Source: Corynebacterium pseudopelargi (GTDB taxonomy: Bacteria > Actinomycetota > Actinomycetes > Mycobacteriales > Mycobacteriaceae). Taken from it: a DNA stretch of 64,000 nt. Made by a program: the position numbers and the translations under genes. Shown one piece after another: positions 1 through 8,405 of this stretch. How positions within the stretch are numbered: the first letter of the stretch is position 1; each line of letters opens with the position of its first letter. The stretch spans positions 1,612,001-1,676,000 of the forward strand of contig NZ_CP033898.1 of assembly GCF_003814005.1 (NCBI RefSeq). Direction: 5' to 3'. The notes beneath the pieces are model-generated. The model searched no databases, was not told where the DNA came from, and saw only the letters and a list, made by a program, of their open reading frames with translations.

Positions 1-385
1 GCCACTGAAAAATCTCCGGCATGGGTGTGGTTAAAGAAAACACGATGGTGGCACACGTTGCGAGGGCCGATCGGATGATCAGCATCGCTGCCGTGTGCGG
101 CCCATCTGGCACCCAAATCAGTCCCTGGGGTGAGATAGCCACGATCATGGGGATCACGCTGACAAAAATGAACACCAGCGGCGGTGCCATGAGTCCGCCG
201 AGGATCTTCAGCGGAACCTTGGCCACCCAGATCACCCACACCAGGGTGGCTGCGATGAGGATCGATACCCAGCCGGGTGTGAGGATCACGCACACCAAAA
301 CCAGGCCAAGCAGCAGCGCCGCCTTTTCACCAACGTGGCGTGTAGCCCATGGGCTTGAAGCGGCGGCGCGTTCGAGCGGATTCAC
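1..385 (-). CDS. cbiQ: CbiQ, cobalt ECF transporter transmembrane (T) component, partial
   Basis: This is the N-terminal 128 residues of the membrane T-component of an energy-coupling-factor cobalt importer; the gene runs off the left edge. It begins at a GTG directly after the cbiN stop codon (TAG 388-386, GTG 385-383), so translation is probably coupled. The N-terminus NPLERAAASSPWATRHVGEK is typical of CbiQ, and several hydrophobic helices follow. In the family CbiQ links the substrate-binding CbiM/CbiN pair to the CbiO ATPase, which should lie just outside the window. It should be in the same riboswitch-controlled operon as cbiM. Confidence 0.85.
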   Translation of the reverse strand, partial: MNPLERAAASSPWATRHVGEKAALLLGLVLVCVILTPGWVSILIAATLVWVIWVAKVPLKILGGLMAPPLVFIFVSVIPMIVAISPQGLIWVPDGPHTAAMLIIRSALATCATIVFSLTTPMPEIFQW

Positions 386-721
386 CTAGGCGCTTTGGCT
401 CGAGTTGCTACTACCAGGGTGGCGCAGCTTAGCTTCGCGACGACTGCGTTCGCGATACGAGCCAAATACATAGCCCAGCAGGCCAGCACCCATGGCGGCT
501 TGGAAGGCAAAAAGGCCTGATTCCACTTCACCAGGCAGCTCGCCTACCAGGGGGCTAAACCAGGCTTCGTAGCCGGGGTTGGTTTCTTCCACCAGGGTCT
601 CGGCGGTGGAGTCCGTGCCGGCGAAGGGTTCTTCAACATCGGCGCCGGTATTAATCAGCATGGGGGCAGAGACCAGCATAAACGCCAGAATGAGCAAGGC
701 CCAGGTTGGGATCTTTTTCAT
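386..721 (-). CDS. cbiN: CbiN, cobalt transport accessory membrane protein
   Basis: This 111-residue protein has an N-terminal hydrophobic helix (residues 5-25), an extracytoplasmic loop containing NPGYEAWFSPL, and a second helix around residues 70-90 followed by a basic cytoplasmic tail. That two-helix layout and the loop motif are characteristic of CbiN, the small subunit that assists CbiM in cobalt binding. The start lies immediately after the cbiM stop codon, so the cbiM-N-Q genes are essentially contiguous. The sequence shows no truncation. Confidence 0.9.
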   Translation of the reverse strand: MKKIPTWALLILAFMLVSAPMLINTGADVEEPFAGTDSTAETLVEETNPGYEAWFSPLVGELPGEVESGLFAFQAAMGAGLLGYVFGSYRERSRREAKLRHPGSSNSSQSA

Positions 722-1420
722 TTATGCCACCTCCTGGGGCGTTGCATTGTTCTTGCTTGCTTGATCATTGTCCAGCACACCCAAACGCAGCATGTCGTTT
801 CGGGCAATGGTGCTCAGTGCACGGAAGATCAGCACCGTGACAATGGCCTCTGCACCGGCGATGGGCAATTGCGTTGGGGCGTAGAGGCTTAAGAAGGTGA
901 TCCAGGCGTTGAAAAAGCCAGCATCGTGGTGAGCTGCAGCAAGCTGGGTGGCGGTGACAACGTAGGTGGAAAGATCAGCAAACAGCGCTGCGAAGAATAC
1001 GCCTACTTCTGCCGAAACTCCCCAGCCACGGCATAGCTTCCAGGCACCGTAGCCGATCCACGGTCCCACGATGGCCATAGAGAAGATATTCGCCCCCAAG
1101 GTGGTGATACCGCCGTGGGCTAGAAGGAGGGCTTGGAATAACAAGACAATGGATCCAAGCAAGGCCATGACCGGCGGTTTAAAGAGCACCGCACCAAGGC
1201 CTGTGCCGGTGGGGTGCGAGGAGGAACCGGTAAAGGAGGGCATTTTGAGTGCGCTGAGCACGAAGGTGAATGCACCTGCGGCACCAAGCAACATGCCGGT
1301 GCCGGGTTGTTCTTTGAGTTGGGTTTTTACTGCCTTAGCGCCATAGAGCACAAAGGGTGCCGAAGCTGCACCCCAGGCCACACAATGGCTCACAGGCAAA
1401 AAGCCTTCTGCGATATGCAT
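722..1420 (-). CDS. cbiM: CbiM, cobalt ECF transporter substrate-binding membrane protein
   Basis: The protein starts with MHIAEGFLP, the conserved CbiM N-terminus whose amino group and His2 bind the metal ion in this family. I chose the ATG at 1420 for that reason, and because an AAGGAAG ribosome-binding site lies about 10 bases upstream. At 232 residues with multiple membrane segments it matches the family. An alternative upstream start would add about 33 residues encoded in the riboswitch and is unlikely. Expression is probably controlled by the cobalamin riboswitch just upstream, giving repression when B12 is abundant. Confidence 0.93.
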   Translation of the reverse strand: MHIAEGFLPVSHCVAWGAASAPFVLYGAKAVKTQLKEQPGTGMLLGAAGAFTFVLSALKMPSFTGSSSHPTGTGLGAVLFKPPVMALLGSIVLLFQALLLAHGGITTLGANIFSMAIVGPWIGYGAWKLCRGWGVSAEVGVFFAALFADLSTYVVTATQLAAAHHDAGFFNAWITFLSLYAPTQLPIAGAEAIVTVLIFRALSTIARNDMLRLGVLDNDQASKNNATPQEVA

Positions 1421-1484
1421 AAAGCGTGACGCTTCCTTTTGCTTGTGCACCCGAATCCCCGCAGGCGCGAACGAATAAAAGTTA

Positions 1485-1690
1485 CTAGCACCAAAGCCGG
1501 TCTCCTGGCTTCTACGCACCTTGATTGCTTTGTGTTCTCACAGCCTTCCCACCCCTTTTTTTAACGCCCAGAGGGCTATTAAGGGACAGTGACTGCAAAA
1601 CCGGTGTGTTGTTGTAGTTACAGTGGCGGGGTCCGCTGTCGGATTTTCACCGACATTCCCGATCGCTTTGGCACTGCATACAAGCCTATC
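1485..1690 (-). promoter_or_regulatory. Cobalamin (AdoCbl) riboswitch upstream of cbiMNQ
   Basis: On the minus strand the leader contains the B12 box AGCCAGGAGACCGGC (1510-1496) and, further 5', the core GTCGGTGAAAATCCGACAGC (1654-1635) followed by a CCCCGCCACTGT-like segment. Both are hallmarks of the cobalamin riboswitch. The element fills the gap between the DUF4184 gene and cbiM. The family represses cobalt and B12 uptake genes when adenosylcobalamin is bound. The exact 5' and 3' limits are estimated. Confidence 0.92.
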
Positions 1691-2462
1691 AGCGACGCAG
1701 CACCCGGCGAGCACCTTTGATGCCAAGGAGCAGCAGTGCACAGAAGAAAGCGCACACCAGCACCCCACTGACCGACCCGGTGACGATATTAAGCAGGGCG
1801 AGTTTTAACACTTTCGGGTGTGCAAAATTTTGCTGCATGATTAGATACACCGGTGCCATCACGCCTGTGATCACAGGCAGCAGCCAGGGCCAGAGGCGCC
1901 AGTGGGACGAGGCGCTGCGGCGCTTCGGATAACGCAGCAGCAGGAGTATCCACAGCAGCACACCGCCCAGCCCAAGCACCGAGGATCCATGCTGCAGCAC
2001 GCGAAACAGCGAGAGCTTGCCAATGGTGTGATCGAGCGGCCCGCCGGGGCTGGTGAGTGGATAGCCTGCATGGGTAAAAGAATCCCAAAGCAAGTGGGTG
2101 CAAATACCCACCAGTACCGAGGGGATAGCCCAGGCCACTTTCTTCAGTGTGGTGGGCCTATGATCAGGTAAGCGCAGCGCCAACCACTTCGGCGCGCAGG
2201 TGCGATAACCGGGGGCTATGACGAATTCCCAGCACAGCCACAACACCATGCCAAGGGGGATATTGATCAACCAGACCCCGAGAAAGCTGTGGGCATCGCC
2301 ATAATTCCAGGGCATGCGGTAGAAGGGATTAATAAACATCACCGCGTCTGGCACCAGTGCACCTATGACCATCGCCGAGGTCACCAGCCGTAGCTTGCTT
2401 TGTTGCAAGCAAGGCCGCTTCAAGGCTGCGACTGCGATGGGATGAGCAAGGGTGTATGGCAC
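1689..2462 (-). CDS. DUF4184 family membrane protein
   Basis: The protein has 257 residues and starts MPYTLAHPIAVAALKR, the signature of DUF4184, a family of polytopic membrane proteins of unknown function. Conserved segments DAVMFINPF, HSFLG and HLLWDSFTHAG contain His and Asp residues like those of membrane-embedded metal-dependent hydrolases, but no activity is established. About six to seven hydrophobic helices are visible. The start is a GTG at 2462, and a TATTGT hexamer sits 7 bases upstream, so the mRNA may be leaderless. It ends just before the cobalamin riboswitch of cbiM, so a functional link to cobalt uptake is possible but unproven. Confidence 0.8.
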   Translation of the reverse strand: MPYTLAHPIAVAALKRPCLQQSKLRLVTSAMVIGALVPDAVMFINPFYRMPWNYGDAHSFLGVWLINIPLGMVLWLCWEFVIAPGYRTCAPKWLALRLPDHRPTTLKKVAWAIPSVLVGICTHLLWDSFTHAGYPLTSPGGPLDHTIGKLSLFRVLQHGSSVLGLGGVLLWILLLLRYPKRRSASSHWRLWPWLLPVITGVMAPVYLIMQQNFAHPKVLKLALLNIVTGSVSGVLVCAFFCALLLLGIKGARRVLRR

Positions 2463-2568
2463 CGTCGAAACAATAGTGCATACCCACGCATTGTTGCCAC
2501 GACTACGCTAGAACGCGCATGCATTGGGCATGGTGTTGCCTTAACTGTTGATAAAAAAGGAGCCTTCA

Positions 2569-3756
2569 GTGGAACTGCCTGCGCCTACCTCGTTGGATGA
2601 GATTTTGGTGGATGGATCAATCGCCCAAGCCGCGAGCAGCTATGCCCTAGCACAGGCCTGCGATCCCCTGCTCGATATCAGTTTCAACCCCGTGCCAGGC
2701 GGCTACCAGGTGAAGTTTCGCTCGGAGCGATCCCAAACCGTGCTCTTCGGCGTGAGCGCAGCCCATATCCATGGCAAGCAGTGGCAATGGCGCCAGGAGT
2801 ATGCCTTTGATATTCCAGAGCTTCGCGGAACTCAAGAAGGCAGCGATGCACTCCTTCGCGCCGCGCGCACCCTCAATGGCAATGGGCCAGGGTATTTCGT
2901 GCCCTTAGAAGATGGCTCCTTTGATCTGGTGATCATCAGCGATGCGCTGCCCGAGCTGCCCTTGGATACCGCATTAACGCTAGGCCTCGGTGCCGTGGAA
3001 AACCCCCGGGATCTGCCGCGGGCGATGATGGCCTTTGCCGCCGAGCATTCCTTAGGCTTTGAGCAACGAGACGGCGCCATCGTTGTAGAAGATGAGCAGC
3101 AGCGGGTACAGGTTGATCTTGGCACCGGCCAGATCGCTTCGAGCATGCAGCTTGTCGACGTCCTCTCCGACGCCTTCTACTACTCCACCGAGCACCAATT
3201 GTTCTACGAAGGCCAAGGCCTTCCTGCCGTCGTGGAATACAACGCAGCCCGTGGGGAAACGCCCTATGGCAACGCCATGCTCATTGCCACCATCCGCGCC
3301 GGGAAGTTCCGCTGGAGTTTCGACCACGCACCCGGAAAAGCGCTGCAGCAATTTGCCATCGATCAACACCTCTCGGCCTTGCTCAAGCCGAGCTGGGATG
3401 TGCACGAGGCAGAGCAGCTCTTTTTGGAAAATGCAGCAAAGCCGGTGCTCAATAGCTGGACGCATGCATTTTGCCAGCTCGACGCCGACACCATGGGGCT
3501 ATTGTTTTTCAACCAACCCGCATCACCGCTGCCTCCACTGAGCAAGGCAGCAGCGATGGCCACCTTGCAAGCACCGATCCCCGATGCCCTAGATGCCAGA
3601 AGGTCCTTGGAGTTTTATGCCTCCAAGCGTGGCGCGCGCCTGCTTGCCACCGATCAGCACACCGCCGAGCTGGAATGCGAGGATGGCCGCGTGCTGATTT
3701 CCTTTGAGGCAGATCGCATCGTCGCAGTACACGACGCCTTTAAGATGGGCGCCTAG
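2569..3756 (+). CDS. DUF6882-like hypothetical protein with internal repeat
   Basis: This is a soluble protein of about 395 residues. I chose the GTG at 2569 because an AAAAGGAG ribosome-binding site lies just upstream; the reading frame is open a little further upstream. The two halves look related: each has a Trp-rich segment (KQWQWRQEYAFDIPE near residue 75 and GKFRWSFDHAPGKALQQFA near 245), followed by an alpha-helical stretch. This resembles the DUF6882 family found in actinobacteria, whose function is unknown. It has no signal peptide or membrane helix. The HAD phosphatase gene follows on the same strand 46 bases later, so they may be co-transcribed. Confidence 0.65.
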   Translation: MELPAPTSLDEILVDGSIAQAASSYALAQACDPLLDISFNPVPGGYQVKFRSERSQTVLFGVSAAHIHGKQWQWRQEYAFDIPELRGTQEGSDALLRAARTLNGNGPGYFVPLEDGSFDLVIISDALPELPLDTALTLGLGAVENPRDLPRAMMAFAAEHSLGFEQRDGAIVVEDEQQRVQVDLGTGQIASSMQLVDVLSDAFYYSTEHQLFYEGQGLPAVVEYNAARGETPYGNAMLIATIRAGKFRWSFDHAPGKALQQFAIDQHLSALLKPSWDVHEAEQLFLENAAKPVLNSWTHAFCQLDADTMGLLFFNQPASPLPPLSKAAAMATLQAPIPDALDARRSLEFYASKRGARLLATDQHTAELECEDGRVLISFEADRIVAVHDAFKMGA

Positions 3757-3802
3757 CAAAACAAAGTTGCTGCCACGGCCTGCCGTGGTTCAAGCTGGTG
3801 CT

Positions 3803-4612
3803 ATGACTTCTTTGGTGATCGCCAGCGACATGGACGGCACGCTGCTAAACAACCAGCGCCAAATCCCCCAGGGTTTTTGGCCTGTGCTCAAACAACTGCA
3901 CTCTTTAGGCGCGGTGTTTGCCCCGGCGAGCGGCAGGCAGTTATATACCCTGCTTGAGCAGTTCGAACCCGCTGGTTTTCCCATGAGCGTGATCGCAGAA
4001 AATGGCACCGTGGTCTACCACGAAGGCGAGATCGTCTCCTTGTGCACCATCGAAGCCTCCCAGGCCCACGCGGTGATCGAGGCCGTGGAGTCGCAGGCAG
4101 ATCACATCGACTGGGGCTTGGTGCTATGCCGAGCTGACGGTGCCTTCGTCACCCGCCGCGATGAGCCATTCTTGGCGCAGTGCCAGCCCTACTACGCCAG
4201 GATGGATATCGTTGATGATCTTCATGCCTATGTAGATGATCAGGTGGTCAAGCTCGCCGTGTACAGCTTCGGGGATGCTGAAAGCATCGCAGCCCCTGCC
4301 CTTGAAGCCGCAGCCCCAGAACTGAACGTGGTGGTCTCTGGTGCCCACTGGGTAGACATCATGAACCCTGCTGCCAATAAAGGAAAAGCGCTTGAGGCCT
4401 TGGCCCAAGCGCTGGGGGTAGCCATGGAAGACACCATCGCTTTTGGCGATTACCTCAACGACACCGAATTGCTCCAAAGCGCAGGCATGGCCTTTGCCAT
4501 GGAGAATGCGCACCCCCAGATCAAAGCGATTGCCGATGCCCTGGCGCCCAGCAATGCCGATGAGGGCGTGGTGGAGGTGCTTCGTGGGGTCGTCGAAAAG
4601 CTAGGAGCCTAG
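3803..4612 (+). CDS. HAD superfamily (Cof-type, class IIB) phosphatase
   Basis: All four HAD motifs are present in 269 residues: DMDGTLLN near residue 9, ASGR in motif II, a motif III lysine in the NKGKALEAL segment, and GDYLNDTELL in motif IV. The cap domain between motifs II and III is the size expected for class IIB, whose members dephosphorylate sugar phosphates, FMN or related small molecules; the substrate cannot be inferred. The ATG at 3803 matches the usual family N-terminus just before DMDGT. The gene converges with the enoyl-CoA hydratase-like gene and overlaps it by 12 bases. Confidence 0.88.
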   Translation: MTSLVIASDMDGTLLNNQRQIPQGFWPVLKQLHSLGAVFAPASGRQLYTLLEQFEPAGFPMSVIAENGTVVYHEGEIVSLCTIEASQAHAVIEAVESQADHIDWGLVLCRADGAFVTRRDEPFLAQCQPYYARMDIVDDLHAYVDDQVVKLAVYSFGDAESIAAPALEAAAPELNVVVSGAHWVDIMNPAANKGKALEALAQALGVAMEDTIAFGDYLNDTELLQSAGMAFAMENAHPQIKAIADALAPSNADEGVVEVLRGVVEKLGA

Positions 4613-5641
4613 CAGCGCCCGATACTCAGCGGCATCGACCTGCTCATAGCTATCGGGCACAAAGTGGGCGTCTTTGGTTTTATCAATCAACACCGCACGA
4701 ACGCCTTCCTGGAAGTTCGGGGTGCGGCGCAGCGCATTGCCCATGATCAGCTCATTGTCTAGAGCCTCGCGCACATCCTTCGCGCGCGCCGATGCATCGA
4801 TGAGCTCAATGGCCGCTACCACCGACGTGGGGCAGGTGCCTTGAAGGTGCTTGCGCACCATCCGCACGAAGGCTTCATCCTCGTGCTGCTGCAGCGCGGC
4901 CTCAATATCGCTCCAATGCGGCTGATCAAAGACCGCCTGGATGGAATCCTCGTACCGGGCGAGCTCGGATTCCTGCTCCGGTTGGCTTGCGTATTGCTCA
5001 AGAGCTGCATCAATGCCCTCGGCCTGGAGCATATCGCTAAAAGCTTCGAGCTCAGCCGAAGGCACGAAGTGGGTGGCAAAACCAGCCCAGAACATATCGG
5101 CGGGGCTCATCCTCCACGCGGTGATGCACAAGAACTTTGCCAAAGCAGCAGATGCATAGCCCTTTTGGCCGATCATGGAGCTTAACATCTTCGTGCTGCC
5201 AACATCTGGCACAAAACCGATGAGCATCTCCGGCATCGAGGCAAAGGCGCGCTCGCTTACCACGCGGTGCGAGCCGTGGGCACTAATGCCAATGCCGCCA
5301 CCCATGCACACGCCATCGATTAGAGAAATAATCGGCTTGGAGTACGTAGCCAGGTGGTTATTCATCCGGTACTCGTGGGCGAAATACTCATCGCCTTGTT
5401 CGTACTTGCCTGCCGCATCCAGATCATGGATGGCGCGCACATCACCTCCAGCACAAAAACCCTTTTGGGAGGTGGAGGTGATCAGTACCTGCTGCACGGC
5501 ATCATCGTGTTCCCACTGCTGCAGTGCATCGCTGACGATATCGACCATCGCTTGGTTCAAGGAGTTCAATGCCTTGGGGCGATTGAGCTGGAGATGGCCG
5601 GTGTTGTTGCGAATATTGCTTAGGACTAGTGCTTCACTCAT
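4601..5641 (-). CDS. Enoyl-CoA hydratase/isomerase family, probable 3-hydroxyisobutyryl-CoA hydrolase
   Basis: The protein has about 346 residues, longer than a plain enoyl-CoA hydratase and the usual length of the ECH_2 group (3-hydroxyisobutyryl-CoA hydrolases of valine degradation). The oxyanion-hole segments FCAGGDVRAIHD (about 67-78) and DGVCMGGGIGISAHG (about 110-125) are present, as are SMPEMLIGF and PDVGST with the catalytic acidic residues. I chose the ATG at 5641; a GACACT hexamer lies 6 bases upstream and there is no clear Shine-Dalgarno sequence, suggesting a leaderless transcript. The gene converges with the HAD phosphatase. The substrate is inferred from family only. Confidence 0.82.
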   Translation of the reverse strand: MSEALVLSNIRNNTGHLQLNRPKALNSLNQAMVDIVSDALQQWEHDDAVQQVLITSTSQKGFCAGGDVRAIHDLDAAGKYEQGDEYFAHEYRMNNHLATYSKPIISLIDGVCMGGGIGISAHGSHRVVSERAFASMPEMLIGFVPDVGSTKMLSSMIGQKGYASAALAKFLCITAWRMSPADMFWAGFATHFVPSAELEAFSDMLQAEGIDAALEQYASQPEQESELARYEDSIQAVFDQPHWSDIEAALQQHEDEAFVRMVRKHLQGTCPTSVVAAIELIDASARAKDVREALDNELIMGNALRRTPNFQEGVRAVLIDKTKDAHFVPDSYEQVDAAEYRALLGS

Positions 5642-5686
5642 GCCAATAGTGTCGCACAACACGCAGATTTGTGCAGCAGATCACGA

Positions 5687-6544
5687 TTAATCTTCGCGTT
5701 CGAGCTTTGCCGCCACATCGGGAACGTAGCGGAAATCCTCACGCGGCGGGCGCTCATAGTTATTGCCCTCGGGGCGCTCAGGAATTTCCGGAAGAGGACG
5801 GTCGATCTTCTCATAAGGAATGGTGGAAAGCAGATGAGAAATCACATTGATCCTCGAACGCTTCTTATCTTCACTTTCCACGGTGTACCAGGGCGCAGTG
5901 GGAATATCGGTGTGCACGAACATCTCGTCTTTTGCTCGCGAGTAATCCTCCCAGCGAGTAATCGACTGCAGATCCATCGGCGAGAGCTTCCAGCGACGCA
6001 GCGGATCATTCCTGCGCGACTCGAAGCGGGCAATCTGCTCCTCATCGGACACAGAGAACCAGTACTTGCGCAACATGATGCCGTCTTCTACCAAGAGGCG
6101 CTCAAAGATCGGCGCCTGGTGCAAGAAGCGGCGATATTCCTTGGAGGTGCAAAAGCCCATCACGCGCTCAACACCAGCGCGGTTGTACCAGGAGCGGTCG
6201 AAGATCACGATCTCACCGGCAGTAGGCAGCTTTTCCACATAGCGCTGGAAATACCACTGCCCCTGTTCGCGGGAGTTCGGCGCAGGCAAGGCCTCAATGC
6301 GGCAGGTACGAGGGTTGAGGTACTGGGTGATGCGCTTAATGGCAGATCCCTTACCGGCAGCATCGCGGCCTTCCATGATGATCACCACGCGGGCGCCAGT
6401 TTCTACCACCCATTGCTGCATATCAACCAATTCGGCCTGGAGGCGCTTGAGCTCTTTCTCATAGGCCTTCTTATTCAGCTTTTTGGGTTTGACGTGCTGA
6501 TCTTCCGTCGTGCTATTCGACTTCTTGGAATCCTTTTTTGCCAT
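5687..6544 (-). CDS. ppk2: Polyphosphate kinase 2 (PPK2)
   Basis: PPK2 enzymes transfer phosphate between polyphosphate and nucleotides (GDP, ADP or NMP). This protein of 285 residues has Walker A GRDAAGKGS at about 59-67, Walker B IFDRSWYNRAGVE at about 114-126, and the lid segment RRNDPLRRWKLSPMD. The length and single kinase domain fit class I PPK2. The ATG at 6544 was chosen because TACATT lies 6 bases upstream with no Shine-Dalgarno sequence, which fits a leaderless transcript. In corynebacteria PPK2 is involved in polyphosphate turnover and phosphate storage; whether it prefers GDP or ADP is not evident. Confidence 0.92.
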   Translation of the reverse strand: MAKKDSKKSNSTTEDQHVKPKKLNKKAYEKELKRLQAELVDMQQWVVETGARVVIIMEGRDAAGKGSAIKRITQYLNPRTCRIEALPAPNSREQGQWYFQRYVEKLPTAGEIVIFDRSWYNRAGVERVMGFCTSKEYRRFLHQAPIFERLLVEDGIMLRKYWFSVSDEEQIARFESRRNDPLRRWKLSPMDLQSITRWEDYSRAKDEMFVHTDIPTAPWYTVESEDKKRSRINVISHLLSTIPYEKIDRPLPEIPERPEGNNYERPPREDFRYVPDVAAKLERED

Positions 6545-6612
6545 ATACCCAATGTACCGCGCACCACAGCGATACATTGCGGGCATCCCTCAAGGCGATA
6601 AAAAGAATGCGA

Positions 6613-6659
6613 AGCAACAGCAGACCCCCACCCCAATGCGGGGGCGAGGGTCTGCTGCT
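6613..6659 (-). terminator. Stem-loop terminator after the small monooxygenase gene
   Basis: A long inverted repeat (AGCAGACCC on one side, GGGTCTGCTGCT on the other, with further C/G pairing inside) lies 11 bases past the stop of the gene ending at 6671. On the minus strand it is followed by an interrupted T-rich run. It separates that gene from ppk2. Confidence 0.75.
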
Positions 6660-6670
6660 AGGTATGGCAG

Positions 6671-6994
6671 TTACTTCACTGCGAACTCATTGAGCTTGTC
6701 CCACTCGGTCTTGCCCTCGATCAAGGTGTTGATCACATCGGGGGTTTCTACGAGATACTGGGGCATCTCTTCTTGCATCTTTTTAAAGTGATCCGAATTC
6801 ACGTGAGCCTCGGCGGCATCGTCTTTGAATGCCTCCACGAGCATGAACACATTTGGCTGTTCAACAGATTGGTGCCAAACGAAAAAGAGGTTGCCCTCTT
6901 CTGCGCGGGTGGCCTCGGTGAACTCAGCCACCTTCTCCATAAAGCTATCGACGTACTCGGGTTTAACGGTATGGCGTGCGTTGATCAAAATCAT
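6671..6994 (-). CDS. Antibiotic biosynthesis monooxygenase (ABM) domain protein, putative quinol monooxygenase
   Basis: This small protein of 107 residues begins MILINARHTVKPEYVDSF and contains the ABM ferredoxin-like fold pattern, with FFVWHQSVEQPNVFMLVEAF in the middle and HFKKMQEEMP towards the end. Such proteins act as cofactor-independent monooxygenases or dioxygenases on quinols, or in heme handling; the substrate here is unknown. I prefer the ATG at 6994 because TAGCAT lies 7 bases upstream, as at other putative leaderless starts here. An ATG at 7003 would add three residues. It is transcribed away from the membrane protein gene starting at 7077. Confidence 0.78.
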   Translation of the reverse strand: MILINARHTVKPEYVDSFMEKVAEFTEATRAEEGNLFFVWHQSVEQPNVFMLVEAFKDDAAEAHVNSDHFKKMQEEMPQYLVETPDVINTLIEGKTEWDKLNEFAVK

Positions 6995-7076
6995 GCCCGC
7001 CATGCTAGATCAGAAGTGCGCGACTTGCCCACAATGAACACAAAGAACCAGGCAGATCCTGGAATAATGCCAGAAT

Positions 7077-8405
7077 ATGAGCACCGAAGTTGCACCTGCG
7101 CGCCCCCAGCTCCTGATGCTGATTGCCCGGGCGCTTGGCAATGGCGCTTTTATTCTGCCGGGCCTGATCTTTGCCCCCTATGCCTTTGCCCACCCAGGCA
7201 GCGTGCACTACCTCTTGCCGCTGGTGTTATTCGGCACCGCCAGTTACACCGCCCCTTTTGCCCAACGAGCCTTCCAACTCATCCACAACCCTGTGGCCGG
7301 GGCCAGGATTGCTTTATGCCTAGGGCTTTTGGGCACGCTCGGCATGGTGATTGCCACTATTGCCCAACCTTCAGCAGGGCTGAGCTGGGATCTATGCGCG
7401 ATCATCATCGGCGCCGCGTTAGGGCTGTTTAGCCCGCTGATGGCCACGATCAGCGAGGAGTCTGCCCCACAGCAACAGTGGCACTATCTGATATTGCTCG
7501 CCCTGGCAGTGGTGTTATTGCTCCTTCGTGCCACCCACCCTGCTATCGCATGGGCGTTATTGGCCGCCGTGATGGGCTGTGCTCTGCTGGCAGTGGCACG
7601 TATTGAACTCACACCAGGTATTGATTGGCAGCACCGAGATAGCAGCGCGCTATATGCCTTGAGCACGGCAGCCATGGTGCTGTTTGCCTTAGGCGTTCGC
7701 TTCAGCCGCCAAACATCGATGGTGTGGGTGCTCATCGGCTCGCTTTTAGCCTTGTTGCTGCTCGTTGTGCTTGAAAGAAAGCTCAAACCCAGAAGCATGC
7801 CCCTAGCACTGCGCCAGGCGATCATGGCTGCTGGGATTCGCAACTTTGCCTGGTTTTATCCGGCACTGGCGTGCATTGCCATGAACAATGCCCGTCTTTT
7901 TATCGCCGCCATTAGCTGCTACATCCTTGGCATGGTGCTGGCACCACGGCTTGCACGCAGTCCGGCTGTGCGAGTGCGAACTTCCATCACCTTTGTAGGG
8001 CTTTTCCTGCTTGCCCTTGGTATGCCCGGTTGGTGGATGCTGCCTGGGGTATTGCTCACCTCTTTAGGCGCGCAGATGCTTCGCCTAACAGTGCTCAAAG
8101 GGCTCAGAGAGGATCAGACCATTCCCCGCAGCGAACGTCGCTTGGTGCTGGCTCGTTGCGAGGCCATCGGTGCTGTGGGCCAGCAATGGATCAGCCTTGG
8201 GCTGCTGGCATTAGGTTCTGCAGGATTGATGCAACGACCAGGTGCCGCCGTAAGCGCCTATGTGTGGCATGCAGGCATTAGCGAACAGGTGGCCACAATC
8301 TATCGCATTGTGGCCCTGCTCATGATCCTGGCCTTTGCCCTTGTGGGCCGCTTACTTCTTACTCGCCGTCGTTTTGATTCTTACTCTCACGCACCTGAGC
8401 ACTAA
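7077..8405 (+). CDS. Polytopic membrane protein, possible MFS-like transporter
   Basis: This protein of 442 residues is almost entirely hydrophobic, with about 12 predicted helices and a short basic C-terminus. It lacks a clear major-facilitator signature, but the two blocks of helices separated by a charged loop (RIELTPGIDWQHRDS near residue 180) suggest a transporter-like fold. I do not recognise a substrate. There is no strong ribosome-binding site in front of the ATG at 7077. The 3' end overlaps the convergent glutamate-synthase-domain gene by 47 bases, an unusually long convergent overlap. Confidence 0.7.
   Translation: MSTEVAPARPQLLMLIARALGNGAFILPGLIFAPYAFAHPGSVHYLLPLVLFGTASYTAPFAQRAFQLIHNPVAGARIALCLGLLGTLGMVIATIAQPSAGLSWDLCAIIIGAALGLFSPLMATISEESAPQQQWHYLILLALAVVLLLLRATHPAIAWALLAAVMGCALLAVARIELTPGIDWQHRDSSALYALSTAAMVLFALGVRFSRQTSMVWVLIGSLLALLLLVVLERKLKPRSMPLALRQAIMAAGIRNFAWFYPALACIAMNNARLFIAAISCYILGMVLAPRLARSPAVRVRTSITFVGLFLLALGMPGWWMLPGVLLTSLGAQMLRLTVLKGLREDQTIPRSERRLVLARCEAIGAVGQQWISLGLLALGSAGLMQRPGAAVSAYVWHAGISEQVATIYRIVALLMILAFALVGRLLLTRRRFDSYSHAPEH

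Noticed and set aside
5669-6601. A 310-residue plus-strand ORF over ppk2
   Set aside because: It is antisense to ppk2 and has no recognisable motif.
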